Shown: positions 52,109 to 62,424, numbered from the stretch's first letter. The stretch is DNA of 64,000 nucleotides from Prorocentrum cordatum (GCA_963575745.1 CAUYUJ010019627.1:434164-498163); one strand, 5' to 3'. A program made the numbers and translations. The notes: a model not told the origin generated them from the sequence alone.

Positions 52109-53242
52109 GAATCCCACCAGCCATCTTGGTGTGAGTGGCTTGAGGCGTGTCATCTTCCACTCTTCCCTCTTCCCCTTCGGGGAGGGCTTTACCCCTCCCC
52201 TATTACCCCCCTCCCCTGGACCTAGGGGGGGGGGGGGGGTCGCTGCTTGGAGCGCCCAAGATGACCCAAGACTGCTCCAAGAGCGCCTCGGAGAGCCCAC
52301 GATGAGCCTCACCATGACCCAAGGTAGCCCAAGATGGCCCAAGATAACTCCGAAGACGCTCTAAGGGGCCCCAAGGCCGCCCCAAGAGGGCTCCAAGGGG
52401 CCTCGGAGCGATCCAATGATGCTTCCAATAAGCCAGGTTCCTTCAACATCCGAAAGAACATCGATGAGGCGCGCCTTCTTGCCATTCCGATTTCGATAGC
52501 CTTCCGAGGCTACAAGATGGCCCCAAGATGGCCCAAGCGGGTCCCCAGATGGTCCTCAGAGAGCCCCAGGACGGCCTCAACCGCGCCCAATAGCTCTCCA
52601 ATGGGGGGGCCCAGAAGCGAACTTTAGGGCGAGGGGTGGGGTTGTTGAGTTGGTGACCCCGTGGACCCCCCCCCCCCCCCCCTTCGTAGGGCGGATCTTT
52701 TTCCAGGATTGGGGCCACGGCCCCCTTGACTTGAAGCCCCAGTGGACAGGGGGGCCTTTCAGATGGCCCACAGCCCAAGAGAAGCGACAGAAAAGGCCTC
52801 AAGAGCACCCAAAGAAGAAACCACCCAAAAAAACCTCCAAAAAAGCCCCACGATGGCTCTGTGCACAATTCGTTCCATGGAGGCCCCAGGACCACCCAAC
52901 GCGAGCTCAAGAGTCCCAAGAGGGTCCCAGAGATAACCCGAACGACGACGAAATCCAGGAGATTACAACGGGCTTGCGGGCCGATTCTGGCTTATTTATT
53001 TCTTCCTCTCTCTCTCTCTCCTTCCTCCTCTCCTTTTTTTTCTCCTCTCTCCTCCTCCCCTCCCCTCCCCTTCTCATCGTTCTCTGCGTCCTCCCCCTCC
53101 TCCGATTCCTTCTCCATCCTCCCCCTCCTGGGCCAAGATGGTTCCCCAGCCCATTGTTACTCTGTATGCCCCTGATCACCTCAATTCGCTTGGGCATCGT
53201 TTCTAGGTGGACTGGTGGGGATACGCGAAGCGTCAAGAATAC
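52109..53242 (-). mobile_element. Introner-like element C, forming an intron
   Basis: Left end at 53,242: GTATTC then TTGACGCTTCGCGTATCCCC and ACCAGTCCACCTAG. AAACGATGCCCAAGCGAATT and GGTGATCAGGGG follow. Body: TCCTCC tract, GGCC/CCAAGA minisatellite, C16 run at about 52,665. Right end: CCAAGATGGCTGGTGGG then ATTC at 52,109, preceded by the CCCCGAAGGGG hairpin and CCAGGGGAGGGGGG block. ATTC occurs outside both termini. It separates two high-quality coding frames of one gene. Confidence 0.85.
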
Positions 53243-54046
53243 CTGCACGCAGTCGGGGAGCTCCCAATCGCCATTCGGCAAGCACGACAAAAGAATGTGC
53301 GTCAGCCGTCGCCTGTGCCTACCTGGAACGAACATCGCAACTGCAAGTTTGCGGAACCTCTTGGCATCTTCACTGGATTGCCCTTCTCGGACGTCGATGC
53401 TACCCTCGACGACGGAAACCAAACATTTCCTGAACACACGCATCCAGCCGCCGAGGTTTGTGCTCAACGCCACGCGTATAGCTCCTGTCACCGTCGCCCC
53501 CAGTAGGCCGACCGACTTGGTCAGGCAACCTGTCGATTTGTGGACCTCGCAGCCGAAATGCAGAAGCACCCAGTCCTTACGTGATGCAGTGACTAATCGT
53601 TCCGCACTGAGCTGGGCAGCGTACCGATCTGAACAAATGAGACGTGTCTTAAACAAGAACCGTTGCACCGCCTGCCACCGACAGCCAGATGAACTCCGAA
53701 GCGCCTCAGCTATGTTGTTCGTGGTTGTGTTTTCTAGAACCTGGGCTGCTGTGATCACGTCCTCGCTTGTCACGATTGAGTAAGTGGCATGTCCGTTCTC
53801 ATTCTGGATCTTGAGTAGAGCCCCCCACGATATTTTGGTCTGGAACACTTTTGCGGGCGCCCTCTCCGCGATCAGATCTATTGACAAGGCCTCTTGGATG
53901 CGGCGCAAGGCATCTGCAACGGTCGGGTTCCCGATACTGTCATCAGAGGGCTGCGTGACGTTCAACAACATCCTGGCCTCGTCGTACCGAGCCGACTCAA
54001 CGAACGCCAAGCACTGCACGTGGCCAGGCATTGATGATAGCGCAAC
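53243..54046 (-). CDS. Internal exon of long gene, unknown protein
   Basis: Minus strand, exactly 268 codons, phase 0 at both ends. The acceptor is CTGCACACAG|GTTGCG (54,046) and the donor GTGCAG|GTATTC (53,243). Sequence features: VALSSMPGHVQCLAFVESAR, YDEARMLLNVTQPSDDSIGN, KVFQTKISWGALLKIQNENG, TRLICSDRYAAQLSAERLV, VLLHFGCEVHKSTGCLTKSV, and a C-terminal LLSCLPNGDWELPDCVQ. The CSD ... CEVH arrangement with a later NGDW suggests a globular enzyme-like or DNA-transaction domain of unknown activity. I recall similar CSD.A..N.R.E ... CDVHR ... NGDWR patterns in uncharacterised dinoflagellate proteins, unverified. It has even codon quality and no internal stops. Confidence 0.78.
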
Positions 54047-54335
54047 CTGTGTGCAGGGGCGAAGAAGTTGCGCCCCCCTCTGCGCCAACGCCCCACCCCC
54101 CCGACTGCCACGCCGGAAACTGGGGGGTAGGTGGGCGGGCGCGGCGATCGAGGGGTCGGGGCGATGGCGCGATGGGTGGGGGGGGGGGAAGGAGGGTGGG
54201 CAGGCGATACAGAGCCGTGAAAAGTTAATCGTTGGATCGTGTTGTCTGCAGGCTGTTCAGAAGTAACCCAGAATCTCTAGCCCAACTCCTGCCTTGTTCA
54301 ACCACAACTTCGCACTGTTGTGCACATTTAGCGTT
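54047..54335 (-). other. Short intron or unassigned gap between exons
   Basis: Contains a G-rich (minus: C-rich) patch and the frame KTLNVHNSAKLWLNKAGVGL at about 54,340-54,260, which might be a short exon extension in another frame. The donor of the upstream exon is not resolved. Confidence 0.3.
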
Positions 54336-54339
54336 TTCG

Positions 54340-54913
54340 ATCGACCAGCTCGTGCCGAGCATCTGCTCTGCGATGTACGCCTTTTTTGATCCAGCGGGTT
54401 AGTGTGCAGATTCCAGTGCTTTTACAATCAACCGAAGACGCCTCTGATGATTTACATGGGTTGAAAAATTCCGCACAGAAATCACAACTGCGCATCTGTT
54501 GTCTCATCAGAGGGGGCGAATTGCGAACTTGCCATGACATAGTGGGACAAGATGGGGGCACGTCGGCAGCACAGACCAGGCGGAAATTTCGAAATAGAGA
54601 CATAAACACATCTTGAGGTATCTCGCGCTCCACTCGTAGCAATCTTCTGGTGGCGACGGCGACGACCTGGCCAGCTCCAGCCGCCACGGGTGGAGGCGGT
54701 GCGTCCTGTCGTAGAGCTTGCAACCCCTCTGCTGCACGCACCGCCTGTCGACTGGGCCTGCCGCGGCCGCGCCGTCCAGGATCGGGGCCGCACTCCATTC
54801 CATGCAGCGCACCCTCGTGCACATCATATGGTGAAACTGTGGGGACAGGTGGTGAAACAACAGTTGGTTGGTTTGAAGCAAAATGGATACGGAAGCGTTC
54901 GAACCCCATGGGG
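54340..54913 (-). CDS. Upstream exon of long gene, Cys-rich end
   Basis: Minus-strand frame of about 190 codons beginning just inside the right end of element D. An acceptor TTTGTTTAG|CCCCATG lies at 54,913. Features: PMGFERFRIHFASNQPTVVS, an Arg/Ala/Pro-rich middle (GRRGRGRPSRQAVRAAEGLQ), VAVATRRLLRVEREIPQDVF, MSLFRNFRLVCAADVPPSC and a Cys-rich tail (MRSCDFCAEFFNPCKSSEAS, VDCKSTGICTLTRWIKKG). The frame stops at about 54,328; a donor GAGCTG|GTCGAT at about 54,345 would be phase 0 and fit the next exon. No domain assigned. Confidence 0.55.
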
Positions 54914-54937
54914 CTAAACAAATCGGGTGCGTTGTTC

Positions 54938-56119
54938 ATCCCACCAGCCTTCTGGGCGTAGGTGGTTCAAGGAGTTTACTCTTCCAACCTCCTTCTTCCC
55001 CTTCGGGGAGGGGGTTACCCCTCCCCCTACCCCTTCCCCTGGACCTGGACGGGGGGGGCGCGAGCGGCCAGAGCGTCCAAGAAGGTACATTACGGCTCCA
55101 AGAGGGGCTCAGAGAGCCCAAGATGATTTCCAAGATGGTTCAAGATAGCTTACGGTGCCTCAACATGGTTCCGAAGCTGCCCCAAGAGACCCCACGACCG
55201 CTCCAAGACGGCTCCAAGGGGCCTCCGAGCTCGCCACGGAGATCCCGAAGACGCCAACATCCTTCAAACACCGAAGGAACGTCAATGTGTGTTTGCTTTC
55301 TCGCCTGTTTGCTTCCGATTGCCATCCGAGGCCTCAAGATGGTTCCAAGATGGCCCAAGAGGGCCCCGATAGAGGCCCACGAGAGCCCCAACCCAAGACG
55401 GCCCCAAGAGCGCACAAGAGCGTTCCAAGAGCGCCCCGAGAGGGGCAAAATATGTGACGCTGGGCGCTCCCAAGGGGACGCGAATTTAGGAACCCGCCTT
55501 TTTTGACAGATCTCCTCCAAGATGGCCCCAAGAGACGCCCAGGAGGCCCCACGAGGCTTCCAAGATGGCCCCAAGAGGCCCCCACGAGGCCCCAAGAGGC
55601 CGCCAAGAGGCCCCCAGGAACCCCCCAAGGGGACCCCAAGCGGCCCCAGGAGCACCCCCCCCGAAGCACCCAAGACGTCCAAGAGGCCCCCTTGACCGCC
55701 AAGAGACCCCCAAGACGCCCGAAGAGGCTTCCAAAAGGCTTCCAAGAGACATCCGAGAGACATTCAAGATGCTTCTGGCTATTCTGCTGGTCCTCGTCCT
55801 CCTTCTCCTCCTCCTCCTCCCGTTCCTCCTCCTTCTCCTCCTCCCCCTCCTCCTCCCCCTCCTCGTTCTTCTCATCCTTCCCCTCCTTTCCCTCCTTCTC
55901 CTCATTATCCTCCTTCTCTTCCTTCTCCTCCTTGCTCGCCCTCCTCGTCCTCGCCCCTCCGACGACGACGATTCCTCCTCCATCTTCCCCCTCTTGGGGT
56001 ATGTGACAGTTTCTTCCGCACTGTGTTGCTGGATGCCCCCCCCGCTTCCCTGATGGCCACAACTCTCCTGGACATCGTTTCTGGATGGGCTGGTGTTGGA
56101 CGCGAAGCGTCGACAATTT
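54938..56119 (-). mobile_element. Introner-like element D
   Basis: Left end: CAAATTG then TCGACGCTTCGCGTCC, ACACCAGCCCATCCAG and AAACGATGTCCAGGAGAG (56,119-56,060). Right end: CGCCCAGAAGGCTGGTGGG then ATGAAC (54,938), with CCCCGAAGGGGAAG hairpin and CCAGGTCCAGGGGAAGGGG block. Body: TCCTCCTTCTCC tract (55,790-55,970) and CCCAAGAGGCC minisatellite. 1.18 kb, immediately 5' of the exon at 54.9 kb. Confidence 0.8.
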
Positions 56120-57230
56120 GACAAACCCAGAAAAGCCACCATTGACCACCAAACACAACGCAACCGCCATGCAATCGCAATTCAATCGCAATGCAACTGC
56201 AACGCGATCGCAACGACCATTGATGGACAAGTCACGTGGCTTGTGGGCAGCGCTGGTACATGTGACCAAACGCAACGCAATCGCAATGCAGCCGCTCGTG
56301 GCAGTTCAAAGGATAAACAGGGCTGTGATAATGTTGCCCTCGTTTGCAATGCACATACGCGTAGACATCACAAGCGACGACACCTGTACACGAACGTGGA
56401 CATGATTCGTATACGCAGTCTCTTCGCGGACACTCTCTACACGTACTCTCCGCACGTACCCTTTAACCTACTATCATCACGCCTACGGCTTCTGCGCGTG
56501 CAATCTTATCGTACGTACATCGATAACGACGTATAGCTAATGACACTGCTGTCACAACCCATGCCACCTGGAAGATGCCAAGCGGCTGCCCGCGCTCCCA
56601 ATCAAAACGTCAACTCGAGTCGCAAACTTGCGTTTGCACAGGGAAGTATTTCTGGAAACAACAACACATTGAAAACAACATCTTTTTCACAAGCAGCGAC
56701 ATCTTTCTGAAAAACGACGACATCGAAACGAGCACTTTTGCCATATATGGGGCAACATCTGCGCGAGCTGTTTTCGATAACTTTTCAGCTCGGAATATTC
56801 AACTCCAACATCCCTCGCTGTCCACGCTCGTACTTTCTTAAGGTGTGCAAGTATTGGGGGCGCTTTCCGTTTCAGGCTTCCAGGACGAGGTAGGCGTAAC
56901 ATTTCCTCGGCGCCAGAGGGCTGCGCAAGGGGTGGGGAGCGAAGAGGGGAGGGGAGCAAAGGAGAGAGGAGGCATGGGCGAAGAGAAAGGGGAGGGAGCG
57001 GATACGGAGGGAGTGGAGGAGGAGGAAGGAGCGGAATTACCGGAGAAAGAGGAAGGAGCGGAGAGGAAGAGGAGACACGTGACACCATGCCATCCCCGCT
57101 GGGGAAAAGAACAGGAGCGAAGAGGTTCAAGCAATGGCGCGCTGGATAACAGCATGACACATGCACCTTGTACGTGCAGATATCAGGGTGTTACATACAT
57201 GATGAATGGGCACATGAAGATTCCATGTAG
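56120..57230. other. Unassigned 1.1 kb
   Basis: 56.13-56.33 kb has CAATCGCAATGCAAC-type short repeats. 56.33-56.85 kb is AT-richer unique sequence. 56.9-57.1 kb is GGAGCGGA-rich purine DNA. A minus-strand coding exon may precede element D, but none was convincing. Confidence 0.35.
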
Positions 57231-57430
57231 TACATGGGGTTCTTCGGTAGCGTAAGCTGCTCAAGTTGTTCAAAGATTTATGGATTCTCGCCTCTTCGGC
57301 TCCCCAACGCTCTGGGACGGTTCGAGAAGTTCCCAAGACCGCCCAAGAGGGTCCCAAGACGGCCGCTGAGGGTTCCAAGACGGCCCAACAGGCGCCCAAG
57401 TCAGCCCAAAAAGGGGACCACGAACGGAAA

Positions 57431-58692
57431 ATCCCACCAGCCCTCTGGGCGTGAGTGGTTTAGGGAGCTCTCTCTGTCCTCAACCCCCCTTCTTCCCCTA
57501 CCCCTCCCCCTGGACCTGGAGAGGGAGTTCCGCGGGTCGTCAGGGGGGTCTTTTTCGACGTCTGGGAGGGCCAAAAAACGACGACCCTCACGAGGATTCT
57601 GGCCCCGAAGGGGGGGGGGGGGGGAGTTTGGTGCCTGAGCTCGTCTTTGAAGCAAAAATCATTGATTTTACTGGGTTTTGGGCCCATTTGGGGCTTCTGA
57701 GGGGGCAGCGCTCATCGTCCTTCGTAACGAAGTAGAAGCAAAAATCATTGATTTTACGCTTGTAAACAAGAGGGGTTGGGCTCATTTTGTCCTTCTCAGG
57801 GCACGCTGGCTTGCGCACTGAGGAGGTCCGGGAAAGGGCCCCAAGATGGCCCAAGAGGCCCCCCAGGAGCTCCCAAGAGGCCTCCAAGAGGCCCCCAAAG
57901 AGCCCCAAGAGGCCCCCAAGAGGCCCCAAGAGGCCCCCAAGAGGCCCCCAGAGGCCCCAAGAGCCCCAAGAGGCCCCCCAGAGCCCCCAAGAGGCCCCAA
58001 GAGCCCCCACGAGAGCCCCAAGAGGCCCCAAAGGCTCCCAGAGGCCCCCAAGAGCCCCCACGAAGAGGAAGCCCGAACGACTCACAAACAAGAAAATAAG
58101 ATCCAGACGAGGGGCCCGAACGACTCACACCACGAAGAGCCCGAACGACTCACACCACAAGGAGGGGCCCGAACGACTCACACCAGGACGAGGCGCCCGA
58201 ACGACTCACAACACGAGGAGCCCGAACGACTCACACCACGACGCGGGCCCCGAACGACTCACACCACGAGGAGCCGGAACGAGTCACACCAGGAGGAGGG
58301 GCCCAAACGACTCACACCAGGACGAGGGGCCCGAACAACTCACACCACGAGAAGCCCGAACGACTCACACCAGGACGAAGAGCCCGAGCGACTCACACCA
58401 CGAAGAGCCCGAACGACTCACACCAGGAAGAAGGGCCCGAACGATTCACACCAGGACGAGAAACCCCAAACGACTCAAACCACGAGGAGCGCTTTCTCTC
58501 CCTCCTCCTCCGCCTCGTCCTTCTCACGCTCCCACCACAAGGAGGATGTACAAGGAGGCGGGAGGAAGGAGGAACAGGGGAGATATGCGGGGGCAGGCGG
58601 AAACACGCCTGAAAAACACGACTGTCGGCATGCTTCGCAAGAGTTGCTGTTTTGAGATGGGCTGGTGGGGAAACGCGAAGCGTAATGAATTC
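57431..58692 (-). mobile_element. Introner-like element E
   Basis: Left end at 58,692: GAATTCATTACGCTTCGCG then TTTCCCCACCAGCCCATC. Right end: CGCCCAGAGGGCTGGTGGG then ATTTTCC at 57,431, preceded by the CCAGGTCCAGGGGGAGGGG block. Body: CCCAAGAGGCC minisatellite (57,840-58,065), CGAACGACTCACACCA repeats (58,075-58,490), a G11 run and two copies of GCAAAAATCATTGATTTTAC (57,652 and 57,738). 1.26 kb, no exon recognised on either side, so possibly nested in a larger intron. 57.23-57.43 kb is repeat flank. Confidence 0.8.
58075..58490 (+). repeat. CGAACGACTCACACCA minisatellite
   Basis: About 16 tandem units of roughly 24-27 bp built from CCCGAACGACTCACACCA plus (G/C)GACGAGG or CGAAGAG. Inside element E. 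Arg/Thr/His frames are artefacts. Confidence 0.9.
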
Positions 58693-58740
58693 GAGCTTCC
58701 ACCCCAAGCAGGCCACTAGGGAGCCCCAAGAGAGGCGCCA

Positions 58741-58890
58741 TGGAAAAAAAAAAAAAAAAAATGAAGAAAAAGAACAATAGAGAAAAAAAAAAGGAAGAAA
58801 AAAAGAAAAAAAAAAAAAAAAAAAGAAAGAAAAAAGAAAAGAAAAAACTAGAAGCGCAAAAAAAACAAAAAACGAACAAAGAAACACAAT
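58741..58890 (+). repeat. A-rich tract
   Basis: About 150 bp, mostly A with G interruptions. Exceptional in a GC-rich region, followed by a C11 run. Lys frame is an artefact. 58,890-59,185 holds minisatellite and unassigned sequence. Confidence 0.9.
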
Positions 58891-59184
58891 GGGGCCTCCC
58901 CCCCCCCCCAAGGGGCCCCCAAGAGGCCCCCAAGAGGCCCAAAACAGGCCCCGAAACGGCCCCCAAGAGGCCTCCAAACTGCCCCCAACAGGCCCCCGAG
59001 AAGCTCCCCACGAAATCCAAATTATCCCGGCAAAGCAACCTAACATCGATGTGTAGGAGCATATCTGGAAGCATTCCCCTTAAGATTCGGATGAGAATCC
59101 AGTTGTAGAATTCTGCTGTTCTCGCAGTCGTAGTCGCATTCGCGATGACAGTCGCAGTGGCAACGGCAGTCACAGTCACAGCCT

Positions 59185-60660
59185 CTGCCTCAGCCTGCCT
59201 CAGGCTCAGCCTCAGCCTGCCTCAGCCTCAGCCTGCCTCAGCCTCAGCCTCAGCCTGCTTCAGCCTCAGCCTCAGTCTGCCTTCAGCCTCGGCCTCAGCC
59301 TCAGCCTGCCTCAGCCTCAGCCTGCACAGCCTCAGCCTCAGCCTCAGCCTGCCTCAGCATCAGCCTGCCTCAGCCTCAGCCTGACCTAGCCACTGCCTCA
59401 GCCTCAGCCTGCTTCAGCCTCAGCCTCAGTCGCCGTCATCGGCCTCGCTCAGCCTCAGCCTGCCTCAGCCTCAGCCTGCCACAGCCTCAGCCTCAGCCTG
59501 CTTCAGCCTCAGCCTCAGTCTGCCTTCAGCCTCGGCGTCAGCCTCAGCCTGCCTCAGCCTCAGCCTGCATCAGCCTCAGCCTCAGCCTCAGCCTGCCTCA
59601 GCATCAGCCTGCCTCAGCCTCAGCCTCAGCCTGGCTCAGCCTCAGCCTCAGCCTGCTTCAGCCTCAGCCTCAGTCTGCCTTCAGCCTCCGCCTCAGCCTC
59701 AGCCTGCCGCAGCCTCAGCCTGCATCAGCCTCAGCCTAAGCCTCAGCCTGCCTCAGCCTCAGCCTGCATCAGCCTCAGCCTCAGCCTGCCTCAGCCTCAG
59801 CCTCAGCCTGCTTCAGCCTCAGCCTCAGTCTGCCTTCAGCCGCGGCCTCAGCCTCCGCCTGCCTCAGCCTCAGCCTGCATGAGCCTCAGCCTCAGCCTCA
59901 GCCTGCCTCAGCCTCAGCCTGCCTCAGCCTCAGCCTCAGCCTGCCTCGGCCTCAGCCTCAGCCTGCTTCAGCCTCAGCCTCAGTCTGCCTTCAGCCTCGG
60001 CCTCCGCCTCAGCCTGCCTCAGCCTCACCCTGCATCAGCCTCAGCCTCAGCCTCCGCCTGCCTCAGCATCAGCCTGCCTCAGCCTCAGCCTCAGCCTGCC
60101 TCTGCCTCAGCCTCAGCCTGCTTCAGCCTCAGCCTCAGTCTGCCGTCGGCCTCGGCCTCAGCCTCAGCCTGCCTCAGCCTCAGCCTGCATCAGCCTCAGC
60201 CTCAGCCTCAGCCTGCATCAGCATCAGCCTGCCTCAGCCTCAGCCTCAGCCTGCCTCAGCCTCAGCCTCAGCCTGCTTCAGCCTCGGCCTCAGTCTGCCT
60301 TCAGCCTCGGCCTCAGCCTCAGCCTGCCTCAGCCTCAGCCTGCATCAGCCTCAGCCTCAGCCTCAGCCTGCCTCAGCCTCAGCCTGCCTCAGCCTCAGCC
60401 TCAGCCTGCTTCAGCCTCAGCCTCAGCCTCAGCCTCGGCCTCAGCCTCAGCCTGCCTCAGCCTCAGCCTGCATCAGCCTCAGCCTCAGCCTCAGCCTCAG
60501 CCTGCCTCAGCAACAGCCTGCATCAGCCTCAGACTCAGCCTGCCTCTGCCTCAGCCTGCCTCTGCCTCAGCCTCAGCCTCAGTCTGCCTTCAGCCTCGGC
60601 CTCAGCCTCAGCCTGCCTCAGCCTCAGCCTGCCTCAGCCTCAGCCTCAGCCTGCCTCAGC
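59185..60660 (+). repeat. CAGCCT hexamer satellite with 155-bp higher order
   Basis: Hexamers CAGCCT with CTGCCT, CTGCTT and CGGCCT variants. The marker GTCTGCC(T/G)TC occurs at 59,275, 59,518, 59,673, 59,828, 59,983, 60,138, 60,293 and 60,582. Five consecutive spacings are exactly 155 bp. Ser/Leu, Gln/Pro and Ala/Ser frames are repeat artefacts. Confidence 0.95.
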
Positions 60661-61010
60661 ATTCAAAATGTGGACCGGGAATGGAATTCTGGGAACTCGA
60701 AGAACACGAAGTGGCCTACAGTTGGCTCCGGGCATTCAAAATCATGCCCAGGAATGGAATTCTGGGAACTCGAAGATCACGAAGTGGCCTACAGTTGGCT
60801 CCGGGCATCCAAAATGTGGCCCGGGAATGTAGTTCTGGGAAATCGAAGAGCACGAAGTGGCCTACAGTTGGCTCCGGGCATCCAAAATGTTGGCCGGGAA
60901 TGGAGTTCTGGGAACTCGAAGACCACGAAGTGGCCTACAGTTGGCTCCGGGCATCCAAAATGTGGCCCGGGAATGGAGTTCTGGGAAATCGAAGAGCACG
61001 AAGTGGGCAC
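60661..61010 (+). repeat. 73-bp tandem repeat
   Basis: GTGGCCTACAGTTGGCTCCG recurs at 60,711, 60,784, 60,857 and 60,930 (73-bp period), each unit with CATTCAAAATGTGG and GGGAACTCGAAGA. The last unit is truncated. 73 is not a multiple of 3. It abuts the hexamer satellite directly. Confidence 0.92.
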
Positions 61011-61965
61011 GAAGTGTGTGACTGTATGCGAAAAACGATCCCCGCCGGCAAACCCCAACAGCCCCCCAACTGCCACCCAACTGCCCCCAACGGCTGCCCA
61101 GACCCCCCTGTGGAGTAATGTTGGAGTAATGTTGGAGTAATGTGCTGCTCTCTTTTTAGCCCATTAGAAACCTATCAGTCTTCGCTGTTAGGTAACAAAC
61201 ATCGACTAGGTTCGCACCCACAACCCAGAAAGGTAACGGGATGGGCCGAAGGTCTTTTTAGATAAATCGCATAGCTTCTAAAACGAGTGCGCGTGGCGCA
61301 AAAACGAGGGCCCCATTCGAAAAAAAATGCCGCCCTCCAACCTGGTAGTTGCTGAACTATGTTGACACGCATGCGTGCGGCACTTACGCGAGAATTCCAG
61401 ATCTTAAATCGACCAGCGCTCCACTTGTGAAGGGCCAGTGCCCCATGCGCGCAGGGGCTTTTAGCTTTCAAGGCGGATGTGCGCGGCGGGGGTGCGAATG
61501 TTCCATTTGGAAACGAAGTGCGTTCCATTCGCGGGGCGGAGGCAAACTTTTGAAATGAATGCACGCGGCGCGGCAACGAAAACTCCTTGTTAAAACCAGC
61601 CCCATCTATCCGTGTAGAAATTGCGAACGTCAAAATTTAAACTCACAGTTCGGGAAGAAGACTCAACGGGAGCGCACTGCCCGTCCTGACGATACGCGCT
61701 GGGGTCGCAACGGGGAGGAACGATCTATCAGGAAATGTGCGGCAGTGGATGGCGAAGCGGTGGGGGGGGGGAAAAACAAACGGTGGAAGAGGAGGCGGCG
61801 GACGGAAGAGGAGAAAGAGCAGAACGTGAACACAGGCATCAGGGAACCGTCCGACGCACGAACAGCCCCTGCAAACGAGCCCCCAGAAACACTCGACGCG
61901 CAAGAGGCTACACAAGAGCGTCGCGCGCCGGGGGAGGGAGGCACGCTGGGCGAGGGAAGAGGGGG
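61011..61965. other. Unassigned 0.95 kb
   Basis: Unique sequence with GTTGGAGTAAT repeated three times at about 61,121-61,141. A plus frame (61,559-62,008) is Arg/Glu-rich and drifts into the AGG tract; no support as a gene. Confidence 0.3.
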
Positions 61966-61969
61966 GAGG

Positions 61970-62200
61970 GAAGAGGAGGAGGAGGAGGAGGCGGCGGAGG
62001 AGGGATGAACAAGGCGGAAAAGAGGCGGAGGAGGAGGAGCAGGAGGAGGAACAGGGGGAATGAACAGGGAGGAAAAGGAGGAGGAGGAGGAGGAGGAGGA
62101 GGAGGAGGAGGAGGAGGAGGAGGGGGATGAGGAGGAGGCGGAGGATGGAGGCGGAGGATGGAGGAGGAGGGAGCGAGGAGGGAGGAGGAGGAGGAGGGAT
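61970..62200 (+). repeat. AGG tract 3
   Basis: GGAGGA with GGCGGAGGATGGA units. A similar shorter AGG/AGGAGAGG tract lies at 62,305-62,420. Confidence 0.9.
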
Positions 62201-62424
62201 TAGATGTTTGTTTGTTCTTTGTTTCCTCCACGCCGCACACGCACCAGTTCCATCCTCACTAGTCCTTGCAGGCGGGCCGCCAGGCCGGGGCGCCGCCCAA
62301 TGATGAGAAAGAGGAGGAGGAGAGGAGAGGAGGAGGAGGAGGAAGAGGAGAGGAGGAGGAGAGGAGGAGAGGAGGAGGAGGAGGGAGGAGAGGGAGGAGA
62401 AGGGGGAGGAGGAGGGCTCGAGAG

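Noticed and set aside
52203-52342. Start of the 50.7-52.3 kb protein at the first ATG of the open frame
   Set aside because: The first 70 codons are the right-end sequence of element C, which is intronic; the coding exon starts downstream.
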